57,034 nucleotides of DNA from Pseudomonadota bacterium (GTDB lineage Bacteria; Pseudomonadota; Gammaproteobacteria; Burkholderiales; Ferrovaceae): positions 1-57,034 of the forward strand of contig JAGWIJ010000006.1 of assembly GCA_028873535.1 (NCBI GenBank). The letters run 5' to 3'. Below the pieces are notes generated by a model. That model saw only the letters and a list, made by a program, of their open reading frames with translations. It had not been told where the DNA came from and did no database searches. A program made the position numbers and the translations under genes. Numbering within the stretch: position 1 is the first letter of the stretch; every line of letters starts with the position of its first letter. Positions 49,168-57,034 of this stretch are shown here, one piece after another.

Positions 49168-49907
49168 GCGCGGCTGCCGGACGGCCGGAAGGGCTGCCCG
49201 AGGCCGTGCCGGACGCGAAGCCGCCGCACGCTGCCGGATCCGGGACGCCGCAGCCGCTCGAACTCGAGGGCGATGCGCCGGCAGTGGCCGCGATGAGCAT
49301 CGATCCCCAGCAGGCGCGCCGCATACTCGAGGCGGCGCTGCTGACCAGTGCCGAACCGCTCTCGGTGGGCCAGTTGCGACGGCTGTTCGAGGAGGACGTG
49401 CCGGCCGACCTGACGCGCCGCCTGCTCGAGGAGCTGCGCGAGGAGTGGCGCGATCGTGGTCTGCAACTGGTCCAGGTGGCGAATGGCTGGCGCTTCCAGA
49501 CCCGCCCGGAGAGCCAGGCGCGCATCGCGCGTCTCAGCCCTGAACGGCCGCCGCGCTATTCGCGCGCCGTGATGGAGACCCTGGCGATCATCGCCTACCG
49601 CCAGCCCGTGACGCGCGGCGACATCGAGGAGATCCGCGGCGTGGCGGTGTCCACCCAGGTGCTGCGCGCGCTCGAGTCGCGCGGCTGGATCGACGTGATC
49701 GGCCACCGCGAGGTGCCGGGCCGGCCCGAGCTGTTCGGCACCACCCGGCGCATGCTCGACGATCTCGGGCTGCGCTCGCTGCAGGAGCTGCCGCCGCTGG
49801 CCGACCTCGAGGCCGATCCGGCCTCGCTGCCGGTGCTGGAGGATACGCTGGGCAGCCTGGAAGCGAGCCCGGCCGCAAGCGATGAAGAACAGGAGGCATC
49901 GACATGA
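49164..49907 (+). CDS. scpB: Segregation and condensation protein ScpB
   Basis: ScpB is the winged-helix partner of ScpA in the SMC complex. It has 247 residues: a Pro/Ala-rich leader of about 45 residues, then two winged-helix domains ([27 protein letters not shown]-like [23 protein letters not shown]). It overlaps scpA and the RluB gene by 4 nt each, with ATGA junctions. Confidence 0.94.
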   Translation: MSAAAGRPEGLPEAVPDAKPPHAAGSGTPQPLELEGDAPAVAAMSIDPQQARRILEAALLTSAEPLSVGQLRRLFEEDVPADLTRRLLEELREEWRDRGLQLVQVANGWRFQTRPESQARIARLSPERPPRYSRAVMETLAIIAYRQPVTRGDIEEIRGVAVSTQVLRALESRGWIDVIGHREVPGRPELFGTTRRMLDDLGLRSLQELPPLADLEADPASLPVLEDTLGSLEASPAASDEEQEAST

Positions 49908-50713
49908 GCGAAGGCGTGCGCCTGCAGAAATTCCTGGCCGATTCAGGCTGGGGTTCGCGTCGCGACATGGACGCCCTGGTGGCGTCCGGCGAGGTGCGCG
50001 TCAACGGCACCGTGGCAGAGCCGGGGCAGCGCGTGCATGCCGGCGACATGATCCAGTCCGGCAACCGGCGCGTGCGCGTGGAGGACCTCGAACCCGAGAC
50101 GCCGCACATCCTGCTCTACCACAAGCCGGAAGGCGAGATCGTGAGCCGCGACGACCCCGAGGGTCGTCCCAGCGTGTTCCAGCAGCTGCCCCGGATCAAG
50201 GGCGCGCGCTGGATCGCGATCGGGCGCCTGGACTTCAACACCAGCGGGCTGCTGGTGTTCACCACCAGCGGCGAGCTGGCCAACCGGGTGGCACATCCCA
50301 GCTTCGAAGTGGAGCGCGAATACGCGGTGCGCGTGCTGGGCGAACTCAGCCACGAGCAGATGGAGCAGTCCACGCGCGAGATCATGCTGGAAGACGGACC
50401 GGCGTGGTTCCAGCGCATCGAGGACCGCGGCGGCGAAGGCGCCAACCACTGGTACCAGGTGGTGCTGCGCGAAGGCCGCAACCGCGAGGTGCGACGCATG
50501 TTCGAGGCACTCGGGCCGACCGTCAGCCGCCTGATCCGGGTGCGCTTCGGCATCCTGGCGCTGCCGCCCCGGCTGCGCCGGGGACAGGTGATCGAGCTGC
50601 AGCCGCCCGAGGTGGTGCGCGTGCTCGAATGGGCCGGCCTCAGGCGCCCGGCAGCTCCTCGCGGCGAAGCAGGAACACGTAAGTCCCGCCGTCCCGCGCC
50701 TCGAGCCAGGTGA
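49904..50713 (+). CDS. rluB: 23S rRNA pseudouridine synthase RluB-type
   Basis: This RsuA/RluB-family synthase of 269 residues has an N-terminal S4 RNA-binding domain ([15 protein letters not shown]) and a catalytic domain with Asp110 in GRLDFNTSG. The basic C-terminal tail is typical of RluB. It probably makes pseudouridine 2605 in 23S rRNA. It follows scpB with a 4-nt overlap, a frequent order. Its last 74 nt overlap, in antisense, the end of prmB. Confidence 0.92.
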   Translation: MSEGVRLQKFLADSGWGSRRDMDALVASGEVRVNGTVAEPGQRVHAGDMIQSGNRRVRVEDLEPETPHILLYHKPEGEIVSRDDPEGRPSVFQQLPRIKGARWIAIGRLDFNTSGLLVFTTSGELANRVAHPSFEVEREYAVRVLGELSHEQMEQSTREIMLEDGPAWFQRIEDRGGEGANHWYQVVLREGRNREVRRMFEALGPTVSRLIRVRFGILALPPRLRRGQVIELQPPEVVRVLEWAGLRRPAAPRGEAGTRKSRRPAPRAR

Positions 50714-51566
50714 AGGGCAGGTCCGGCAGCGCCATCTCGAGAACCGGCCGCTGGTGGCCGACTTCCACCACCAGCACGCCATGCGGCGCCAGCAGGCGGC
50801 GCGCGCCGGCGATCAGCGCACGTGCGTGGTCGAGGCCGTCGTCGCCGCTGGCCAGTGCCATGTGCGGCTCGCAGCGGTATTCGCCGGGCAGCGCGGCCAT
50901 GGCGTCGGCATCGACGTAGGGCGGGTTGCTGACGATCAGTTCGTACTCGCCGTCGAGCGGGGCCAGCAGGTCGCCTTGCAGCAGCTGGATGCGGTCCTCC
51001 AGGCCGTAGTCGGCCACGTTCAGCGCCGCCACTTCGAGCGCCTGCGGCGACAGGTCGACCGCGTCCACATCGGCTTGCGGTGCGGCCAGCGCGAACAGCA
51101 CCGCCAGCGAGCCGCCGCCGGTGCACACGTCGGCGATGTGCTGCGTGCTGTCCAGGTCCAGCCAGGGGTGCAGGGCACCGTCCTCCAGCAGTTCGGCGAT
51201 CAGCGAGCGCGGCACGATGGTGCGCTCGTCGACGCGGAAGCGGAAGTCGCCCAGCCAGGCCTCGCCCGTCAGATAGGCGGCTGGCCGCCGGCTGTCGCAA
51301 CGCTCGCGCAGCAGCGCCAGCACGGCTTCGGCCTCTGCTGGCGTCAGGCGTGCGTCGAGCCACTCGGCGGCGCGCGCCGGCGGCAGGTGCAGCACGTGCG
51401 CGACCAGATAGCGTGCCTCGGCCAGCGCGTCAGGGAAGCCGTGGCCGAAGTGCAGGCCGGCGGCGCCGAAACGCGTCACGCCGAAGCGCATCAGGTCGCG
51501 TGGCGTCTGCAGGCAGGCGCGTGCCGCGTTCCAGGCGGCCGGATCGTTGCCGAGCGCGCGGCTCAT
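50640..51566 (-). CDS. prmB: Ribosomal protein L3 glutamine methyltransferase PrmB
   Basis: PrmB methylates a glutamine of ribosomal protein L3. The 308-residue enzyme has the SAM-binding region ([14 protein letters not shown]) and the NPPY motif at 214-217 that holds the glutamine side chain. The start ATG at 51566 is fixed by AGGAGG 7 nt upstream and overlaps the dapE stop (ATGA). PrmB and PrmC are close relatives; the PRMC neighbour prfA is absent here, and the N-terminal [12 protein letters not shown] stretch favours PrmB. Confidence 0.93.
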   Translation of the reverse strand: MSRALGNDPAAWNAARACLQTPRDLMRFGVTRFGAAGLHFGHGFPDALAEARYLVAHVLHLPPARAAEWLDARLTPAEAEAVLALLRERCDSRRPAAYLTGEAWLGDFRFRVDERTIVPRSLIAELLEDGALHPWLDLDSTQHIADVCTGGGSLAVLFALAAPQADVDAVDLSPQALEVAALNVADYGLEDRIQLLQGDLLAPLDGEYELIVSNPPYVDADAMAALPGEYRCEPHMALASGDDGLDHARALIAGARRLLAPHGVLVVEVGHQRPVLEMALPDLPFTWLEARDGGTYVFLLRREELPGA

Positions 51567-52717
51567 CGGGGGGCCTCCTTCAGCAGCAGCTGTTCGATCA
51601 GCCCGCCGTAGATGCCTGCCAGCACCGGCAGGTCGTCCACCCGGACGTGTTCGTCGATCTTGTGGATGCTGGCGTTGACCGGACCGAATTCGACCACTTC
51701 GCGGCACCAGCGCGCGATGAAGCGTCCGTCCGAGGTACCGCCGGTGGTGGAGACCGCCGCCTCGACGCCGGTGGCCTGGCGGATCGCCGCGCGCAGCGCG
51801 TCCACCAGCGGTCCACGCGCGGTCAGGAAGGGCTGGGCACCATGCTCCCAGTCCAGCCGGTACTCCAGTCCGTGGCGCTGCAGGATCGCCTCGGTGCGCG
51901 CGCGCAGGCTGTCGGCATGGCTTTCGGTGGAATAGCGGAAATTGAACAGCAGCTCGACGCTGCCCGGAATCACGTTGCCGGCACCGGTGCCGCCGTGGAT
52001 GTTCGAGACCTGGAACGTGGTGGCCGGGAAATCGGCATTGCCATCGTCCCAGCGTGCGCCCGCCAGCTCGGCCAGGGCCGGCGCCAGCTGGTGCACCGGG
52101 TTGCGCGCCAGCTGCGGATAGGCCACGTGACCCTGCACGCCGAGCACTTCGAGGCGGCCGCTGAGCGAACCACGGCGGCCATTCTTGATGGTGTCGCCCA
52201 GGCGGTCGACGCAGGTCGGTTCGCCCACCAGGCACCAGTCGATGGTCTCGTGGCGCGCCTGCAGACGCTCGACGACGCGCACCGTGCCATCGCGCGCCGG
52301 CCCCTCCTCGTCGGAAGTGAGCAGCAGCGCGAGCGAGCCCGGCAGGGCCGGATGGCGCGCCAGTACCTGCTCGATCGCCACCACGAAGGCGGCCAGCGAG
52401 GATTTCATGTCCGCCGCGCCGCGCCCGAACAGCAGGCCGTCATGCAGCGTCGCCTCGAACGGTGGCGAGCGCCAGCGCTCGGGTGGACCGCTGGGCACCA
52501 CATCGGTGTGGCCGGCGAACACCAGCAAGGGGCCGGCATCGCCGCGCCGCAGCCAGAGGTTGTCCACGCCGCCGCCGGCGACGCGCTCGGCGCGAAAGCC
52601 GAGTGGCGCCAGCCGCGCGGCCAGCAGGTCCTGGCAGCCGGCGTCCTCAGGCGTGACCGAGGCGCGCCGGATCAGTTCGGAAGCGAGGGCAAGTACAGGG
52701 CAGGGGGCAGGGCTCAT
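51563..52717 (-). CDS. dapE: Succinyl-diaminopimelate desuccinylase DapE
   Basis: DapE is the zinc enzyme that removes succinate from N-succinyl-LL-diaminopimelate in lysine and meso-DAP synthesis; its product feeds MurE. It has 384 residues with the M20 metal-site motif GHTDVVP (His70, Asp72) and DEEGPA. The N-terminus [13 protein letters not shown] is typical. A possible -10 box TACAAT on the minus strand (52730-52725) ends only about 7 nt before the ATG, so the transcript may have almost no leader. It is coupled to prmB downstream. Confidence 0.95.
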   Translation of the reverse strand: MSPAPCPVLALASELIRRASVTPEDAGCQDLLAARLAPLGFRAERVAGGGVDNLWLRRGDAGPLLVFAGHTDVVPSGPPERWRSPPFEATLHDGLLFGRGAADMKSSLAAFVVAIEQVLARHPALPGSLALLLTSDEEGPARDGTVRVVERLQARHETIDWCLVGEPTCVDRLGDTIKNGRRGSLSGRLEVLGVQGHVAYPQLARNPVHQLAPALAELAGARWDDGNADFPATTFQVSNIHGGTGAGNVIPGSVELLFNFRYSTESHADSLRARTEAILQRHGLEYRLDWEHGAQPFLTARGPLVDALRAAIRQATGVEAAVSTTGGTSDGRFIARWCREVVEFGPVNASIHKIDEHVRVDDLPVLAGIYGGLIEQLLLKEAPR

Positions 52718-52796
52718 GAAGCAGGATTGTAGTGGATTCGCGCGCCGCCGTTTGCGCTTGCCGCTGGCGCGGAGTGTCTGCTAGCGTGGGCCCATC

Positions 52797-54518
52797 ATGA
52801 ATCCCGTGCGCGTCCCGTTCCTTGCGCTGGTGCTGGCACTGGCCGGCGCCGGCGTCGCCACGGCAGCGCTGGCGGGCGCATCGGCGCCGCCAGCCGAGCA
52901 GCGCCATGGCGACCGCAACTGGCCCGACATGCACGGTGGCAGCAAGGGCTGGCACTACAGCGCGCTCGACGAGATCGATGCGCGCAATGTGGCGCGCCTC
53001 CAGCAGGTGTGGACGCACAGTCCCGACCTTGCCACCGAAGGCCTGGAGTCGGCACCGGTGGCGGCCGATGGCCTGATCGCCTACTGCTCGGGCAGCGACC
53101 AGGTCTGGGTGCTCGACGGCGCCACCGGCCGCCTGCGCTGGCGCGCGCGGGTCGGAACCGGTCACGCCGACGCTGGCGATGCCGCTTGCCGTGGCCTCGC
53201 CTTCGATGGCGGCACGCTCTATTTCGCCGGCGCGGGCGGACGCGTCGCCGCCTGGAATGCCGCCAGCGGAGAGCCGCGCTGGGAGACCCAGGTGCTGCCG
53301 CGCGACAGCCGGCGCGGCGTGCTGTCAGGCCCTCCAGTGATCATCGGCGATCGCATGGTGGTGGGCTCCCTGGTCGGGAACCCAGGCGAGCGTGGCGTGC
53401 TGCTCGGCATCGACACCCACAGCGGCCGCGAGGCGTGGCGCATCGAGCTGGCCGGCGGCCCGGGGCCGGCTGGCGGCCACTGGGACGGCAGTGCCAGCTG
53501 GGGCAGTGGTGCCGACCGTGCCTCTGGCGCCAGCGCCTGGCTGCCCGGCCCTTACGATGCCGGCAGCCACACGCTGTATTGGGGTGTCGGCAGTCCCCTG
53601 CCGCTGTTCGATGCCGCCGGTGCCTACTACCAGACGCGTGGTCCGCGGCCGGGCGACAACCTCTACACCGCCGGCGTGCTGGCGTTCGACCCGCAGACCG
53701 GCATCCTGCATGCCTGGCACCAGGAAATTCCGCACGAAGTGTGGGTACAGGACAGCGCGGTCAGCGAGATGCTGCTGCTCGACCGCGACGGTCGTCGCAT
53801 CCTGGTGCATCCCAACCGCACCGGTCTCGTATTCGTCTACAGCCAGGACCTGCAGGTGCAGCGCGTGTGGCAGGCGATCCGCAACTTCAACCTGGCACGC
53901 GCGGTCGATCCGCAGAACGGTGCCTTCGTGCGTCGTCATGACCTCAACGCCGGCGATCGCCTGGGGGTCTGTCCCTTGTATCACGGCGGCTTTCCGGGCC
54001 TGCCGGGCGCCTACAGTCCGCAGACCGGCCTGTGGTACAAGATTGCCGCCGAGTGGTGCATGGACATCGATCTCGATCGCCCCCTCGAGCGTGCTGCAGG
54101 ACCGGCTGCACTTGCCTTGGGCGGACGTGTCACCCCGGTGCCGCCGCCCGACGGCCGCATGCGCGCGCACCTCGACGCGCGCGACCCGGTCAGCGGCGCC
54201 AAGGCCTGGACCGTCGAGTTCCCGGAGCCGCCGCTGGCCAGTCTGCTGGTCACGGCCGGCCGCCTGCTGTTCGTCGCCGACGGCCGCGGTGCGGTACAGG
54301 CACTTGATGCCGGCAGCGGCCGCCGTCTGTGGCGCGCCGATGACCACGAAGGACACGCTGGTGGCCTGCTGACCTATGAAGCCGCCGGACACCAGTACAT
54401 TGCGCTCGTGACCGGCTGGGACTCGCATGCCCATCCGCTCTTCGGGCGCATGTTCGGCGCGCCCTACAACGGGGCGCGCACGCCGCGCGCCAGCCTGCGC
54501 GTGTACCGGCTGCCCTGA
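52797..54518 (+). CDS. PQQ-dehydrogenase-like beta-propeller, probably altered active site
   Basis: This 573-residue exported protein (signal peptide to about residue 30) resembles the eight-bladed quinoprotein alcohol dehydrogenases: NWPDMHGGSKGWHYSALDEI at the start, tryptophan-docking repeats (VWVLDGATGRLRW, AWNAASGEPRWE, ALDAGSGRRLWR) and GPRPGDNLYT. Compared with active enzymes, the catalytic Asp expected after Trp in the PHDxWD motif is Val317 (PHEVWVQD), and the vicinal Cys-Cys pair appears as Ala130-Cys131. The alignment is by eye. It may be a binding protein or a diverged enzyme. It lacks a cytochrome c domain. Divergent from dapE by 79 nt. Confidence 0.75.
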   Translation: MNPVRVPFLALVLALAGAGVATAALAGASAPPAEQRHGDRNWPDMHGGSKGWHYSALDEIDARNVARLQQVWTHSPDLATEGLESAPVAADGLIAYCSGSDQVWVLDGATGRLRWRARVGTGHADAGDAACRGLAFDGGTLYFAGAGGRVAAWNAASGEPRWETQVLPRDSRRGVLSGPPVIIGDRMVVGSLVGNPGERGVLLGIDTHSGREAWRIELAGGPGPAGGHWDGSASWGSGADRASGASAWLPGPYDAGSHTLYWGVGSPLPLFDAAGAYYQTRGPRPGDNLYTAGVLAFDPQTGILHAWHQEIPHEVWVQDSAVSEMLLLDRDGRRILVHPNRTGLVFVYSQDLQVQRVWQAIRNFNLARAVDPQNGAFVRRHDLNAGDRLGVCPLYHGGFPGLPGAYSPQTGLWYKIAAEWCMDIDLDRPLERAAGPAALALGGRVTPVPPPDGRMRAHLDARDPVSGAKAWTVEFPEPPLASLLVTAGRLLFVADGRGAVQALDAGSGRRLWRADDHEGHAGGLLTYEAAGHQYIALVTGWDSHAHPLFGRMFGAPYNGARTPRASLRVYRLP

Positions 54519-54563
54519 ACCTGGCCTGAGGCGCCACCCTGCGCGCGACGGCCGCCGAGACGT

Positions 54564-54746
54564 TCAGGCCTGACTGGGGGTGACCACGGCCAGCGCCTGC
54601 AGGCTGGTGGCCGGTGCTTGCGCGCGTGCTTCAAGCTGGCTGCCGATGGTCACTGCCAGCGCGCACAGCAGCAGCGCCATGGCCAGCAGCAGCAGCCACA
54701 GTATGGTGTGATCGCCTTCCTGGGCGAAGGTATCCTGGTCTTTCAT
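54564..54746 (-). CDS. Small single-span membrane protein
   Basis: This 60-residue product from ATG 54746 has GGAGA 5 nt upstream. A short acidic N-terminus (MKDQDTFAQEGDH) precedes one hydrophobic segment (about residues 15-37: TILWLLLLAMALLLCALAVTI) and a tail rich in Ala and Gln. It matches no family I recognise. It lies 195 nt downstream of the TonB receptor gene on the same strand and 45 nt from the end of the convergent quinoprotein gene. Confidence 0.65.
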   Translation of the reverse strand: MKDQDTFAQEGDHTILWLLLLAMALLLCALAVTIGSQLEARAQAPATSLQALAVVTPSQA

Positions 54747-54923
54747 CGTCGTCTCCGCGCTTCCCGGATGCCCGCGCCGTCGGGGCATTTTCGCTGCGGG
54801 AAGGTGTGTCCTGTCCTGCAGAAAAGCTACGCAGGCAGGATGGACGCGGCAATTGGCTGGACGGCGTGGCCGGACGGCCAGCGGCTGCCGCGGCGTGTGC
54901 GACCGGGGAGGGGGCGCTGCAGG

Positions 54924-54938
54924 CGGCCCTGCGGGCCG
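54924..54938 (-). terminator. Hairpin just after the TonB receptor gene
   Basis: CGGCCC (54924-54929) and GGGCCG (54933-54938) form a perfect 6-bp stem with a 3-nt loop, 3 nt after the receptor stop on the minus strand. No T-run follows, so termination is uncertain. The rest of the gap 54789-54941 shows no gene. Confidence 0.35.
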
Positions 54939-54941
54939 GGA

Positions 54942-56927
54942 CTAGAAGTGCGTGCTCAGGCTGACATCCAGGCGCTGGCGGAACACATTGGCCAGGAAAT
55001 AGTCCTGGTACGGTCCGAGCACGTTCTGGGCGCGGATCGCGAGTTCGCTTTCGTGTTCCGGGTCGCCGAAGGCCCACGCCAGCCGGACGTCCATGCGGCG
55101 CATCAGCGGTACGTCGTTCGAGTCGGTGAACACCCGCAGCATGGTGACGCGCGCGGTCTGGTAGAAGCCGACGCTCGCGCTGAACCCGCCGGGCAGGCGT
55201 TGCGCTGCCAGCATGCTGACGACGTGATGGGGCACCGCGCTGACATAGTCGTGCAGCGGGCTGGCCGCGTGCAGGTAGGCCGCGTTCAGGGTGATCCGGC
55301 CGCCGTTCCATGGGCTGGCCTGCAGGGCGCCCTCCACGCCCTGCTGATCGACGCGGCGCAGGTTGGCGTAGCCTGTGGTCATGCCGTTGTCGATGCTGCC
55401 CGGATAGGCATAGCGCATGGTATCGATCAGATCGGCCACGCGGTCGCTGAAGGCCTTCAGGTCCAGGCTGAAGCTGCCGCCGGGCGGTGCGTAAAGGTAT
55501 CCCAGTTCGCGCGAAAGAATGGTCTCGGGCGACAGGTTGCCGCGGCCGACCACCGCAGGGATGGAGTAGGCGCCGTAGGTCAGCACGGTGTGCGCGAAAT
55601 CCTCGTAGAGCAGCGGCGAACGCGTCGAATGCGAGACGCTCAGGCGCACGGTCTGGCTGGGCGTGAGGTGCGCATTCAGTGCCACAGTGGGCGAGATGCC
55701 GCTGCCGGCGATGCTGGTATGCTCGACCATCGCACCGCCCTGCACCAGCAGCCACGGCAGCGCCCGCCATTCACCATGCGCAAAGGCCCGCGCCACCTCG
55801 GTGCTGAGCGTGTTCTGGGTATCGAAGAACAGCGGCGCGTAGAGTTCCTCGTGGCGCACGTTGGCACCCCACACCCAGCGCACGTCCGGCAGCGGGACCA
55901 GCGTCTGTTGCAGTTCCACGTCATAGCGCTCGGTACGCACGTTGCTGGTGATCTGGAACTGGGGATTGCTGCCGTCCGGCTGCGGGATCGGGATCGCGTC
56001 GAAGGCGGATTCCTGATTGCGGTAGGTGTCGTGGAAGACCTGCAGCGACAGTTCGTTGCCGTCCCCGACCTGGTGCGTCCAGCGCAGCTGCTCGAAGCTC
56101 GAATGCGCGGCCTGGTTGTCGGCGCAGTTGGTGTTGCAGGGAATCAGCGACCCGCTGCGCTGTGAACGCGTGCCGCCCATGTAGATGTGGACCGCGTCGG
56201 CCACGCCGGGATGGAAGTCGAGGGCACCGTTGAGGTACTGCGCGCGCTGGCCGTCGGGCAGGCCGGGAAAGCCGCCGTCGCCGCGGTAGCCGCCGCCGAC
56301 CGAATAGGCGACATCGCCGAAAGTGCCGCCATGGCGCAGCACGCCTTCGCCATAGCCGCCTTCGCCGCCGCCCAGGTAGGCGCTCGTGCCGTGCGCCTGG
56401 ACCGCGGCGACGGTGATGATGTTGACCACGGCGTAGAAGGAATTGCTGCCGTAGGTGGCGGCATCGGGACCACGGACCACCTCGATGCGCTCGATGTCGT
56501 CGACCGAAATGGGCAGGTCGGTCCATTCGACGCCGCCGAGGCTGGGCATGTAGATCGAGCGCCCGTCCACCAGGAACTGCATGCCGCGCGCGTAGGCGTC
56601 GCTCAGGCCATGGTAGGAGACCACCGGCTGGTCGCCCTTGAAGTAGCCGACGTACATGCCGGGCACCAGGCGCAGCAGGTCGGGTATCGAGCGGAATCCC
56701 GACGCGCGGATGGTCTCGCGGTCGATCACCGTGGTCGCCATCGGTGCCTCGGAAACCGGCTGCGACAGCCGGGATGCCGACAGCACCACCGGCACCTCGC
56801 CCAGGAACTCCTGCTCGGACATCACGTCCGGTGCTGCTGCGGCAGCCCGGCACGCTGCCAGCAGCACGATCATCCCCGCCGGATGGCGACACGTCGCGCT
56901 GCTCGCGCGTATGCTTCGAAGTTGCAT
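54942..56927 (-). CDS. TonB-dependent outer membrane receptor
   Basis: This 661-residue outer-membrane receptor has a signal sequence (about residues 16-32), a plug domain (VPVVLSASRLSQPVSEAPMA, LRLVPGMYVGYF, IERIEVVRGPDAATYGSNSFYAVVNI) and a C-terminal 22-strand barrel ending in the aromatic Phe (LSTHF). The plug resembles vitamin B12/siderophore-type and TonB receptors for unknown ligands. A CNTNC pair lies in an outer loop. Nothing nearby encodes TonB, ExbBD or a transporter, so the substrate is unknown. The RBS GGGGGA is 4 nt before the ATG. Confidence 0.9.
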   Translation of the reverse strand: MQLRSIRASSATCRHPAGMIVLLAACRAAAAAPDVMSEQEFLGEVPVVLSASRLSQPVSEAPMATTVIDRETIRASGFRSIPDLLRLVPGMYVGYFKGDQPVVSYHGLSDAYARGMQFLVDGRSIYMPSLGGVEWTDLPISVDDIERIEVVRGPDAATYGSNSFYAVVNIITVAAVQAHGTSAYLGGGEGGYGEGVLRHGGTFGDVAYSVGGGYRGDGGFPGLPDGQRAQYLNGALDFHPGVADAVHIYMGGTRSQRSGSLIPCNTNCADNQAAHSSFEQLRWTHQVGDGNELSLQVFHDTYRNQESAFDAIPIPQPDGSNPQFQITSNVRTERYDVELQQTLVPLPDVRWVWGANVRHEELYAPLFFDTQNTLSTEVARAFAHGEWRALPWLLVQGGAMVEHTSIAGSGISPTVALNAHLTPSQTVRLSVSHSTRSPLLYEDFAHTVLTYGAYSIPAVVGRGNLSPETILSRELGYLYAPPGGSFSLDLKAFSDRVADLIDTMRYAYPGSIDNGMTTGYANLRRVDQQGVEGALQASPWNGGRITLNAAYLHAASPLHDYVSAVPHHVVSMLAAQRLPGGFSASVGFYQTARVTMLRVFTDSNDVPLMRRMDVRLAWAFGDPEHESELAIRAQNVLGPYQDYFLANVFRQRLDVSLSTHF

Positions 56928-56950
56928 CTATCCCCCAATTTTTACGAATT

Positions 56951-56956
56951 ATTATA
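56951..56956 (-). promoter_or_regulatory. -10 box of the TonB receptor gene
   Basis: A perfect TATAAT on the minus strand lies 24 nt before the receptor ATG, inside an AT-rich patch (56931-56960) that contrasts with the GC-rich surroundings. No clear -35 is seen at 17 nt. No Fur-box-like palindrome was recognised. Beyond 56960 to the window end I see nothing I can call. Confidence 0.55.
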
Positions 56957-57034
56957 GCTGAGAGACGCTTGACGCCGAGACACCGGTCCTCCGCCCAGCT
57001 GCTGCCGTCGGGCAGGCGGGCGGGTTCCGGCCTC

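Noticed and set aside
54510-54560. Possible terminator after the quinoprotein gene
   Set aside because: Only short GC-rich inverted repeats and no T-run; could not be told from background.

Overview
The window is a continuous piece of a high-GC, Gram-negative chromosome. It is most likely from a betaproteobacterium, possibly an uncultured lineage. The evidence for this is gene content and order: a division/cell-wall (dcw) cluster running into lpxC, a DciA-like gene, an M23 peptidase, secA, argJ, a DUF815 ATPase and a Nudix-ThiE fusion; the purL, PpiC, bolA, yciB block; the PHP, YciO, M50, trpS, scpA, scpB, rluB block; a DUF4936 gene; and outer-membrane functions (LpxC, LpxL-type acyltransferase, TonB receptor). 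The assignment is an inference from synteny; no rRNA gene is present to test it.

Region 1 (1-14936) is the dcw cluster on the plus strand: ftsL (3' end only), ftsI, murE, murF, mraY, ftsW, murG, murC, murB, ftsQ, ftsA, ftsZ, lpxC. Most junctions are 1-8 nt stop/start overlaps, so translation is probably coupled. No ddl lies between murB and ftsQ. Region 2 (15131-24607) has a GntR regulator with an omega-aminotransferase, a DciA-like gene divergent from an M23 peptidase, then secA, argJ, a DUF815 ATPase and a Nudix/ThiE fusion.

Region 3 (24728-31680) is accessory. An IS1182-type element is flanked by CTAG on both sides and abuts the stop codon of a minus-strand operon. That operon encodes a NarL-type response regulator, a membrane-anchored Ser/Thr-kinase-like protein with a TPR-like C-terminal half, and a sensor-less histidine kinase. 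The kinase-like protein has lost the VAIK lysine and the HRD/HRDLK catalytic residues, so it reads as a pseudokinase. This trio is the best candidate in the window for an undescribed signalling system. An LpxL-type acyltransferase and a GNAT acetyltransferase follow.

Region 4 (31635-42886) holds an overlapping minus-strand operon (ygfZ, DUF4936, molybdopterin oxidoreductase) divergent from a YgfX-like gene, then purL, a POT transporter, an AT-richer 404-bp intergenic island, a small secreted protein and a secreted beta-propeller. Region 5 (43039-52717) holds a parvulin, bolA, yciB, and on the plus strand a PHP phosphoesterase, a YciO-type protein, an M50-fold protein with no zinc-binding residues, trpS, scpA, scpB and rluB, followed by convergent prmB and dapE. 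Region 6 (52797-57034) has a degenerate-looking quinoprotein, a 60-residue membrane peptide and a TonB-dependent receptor. No tRNA, rRNA or CRISPR array was recognised.
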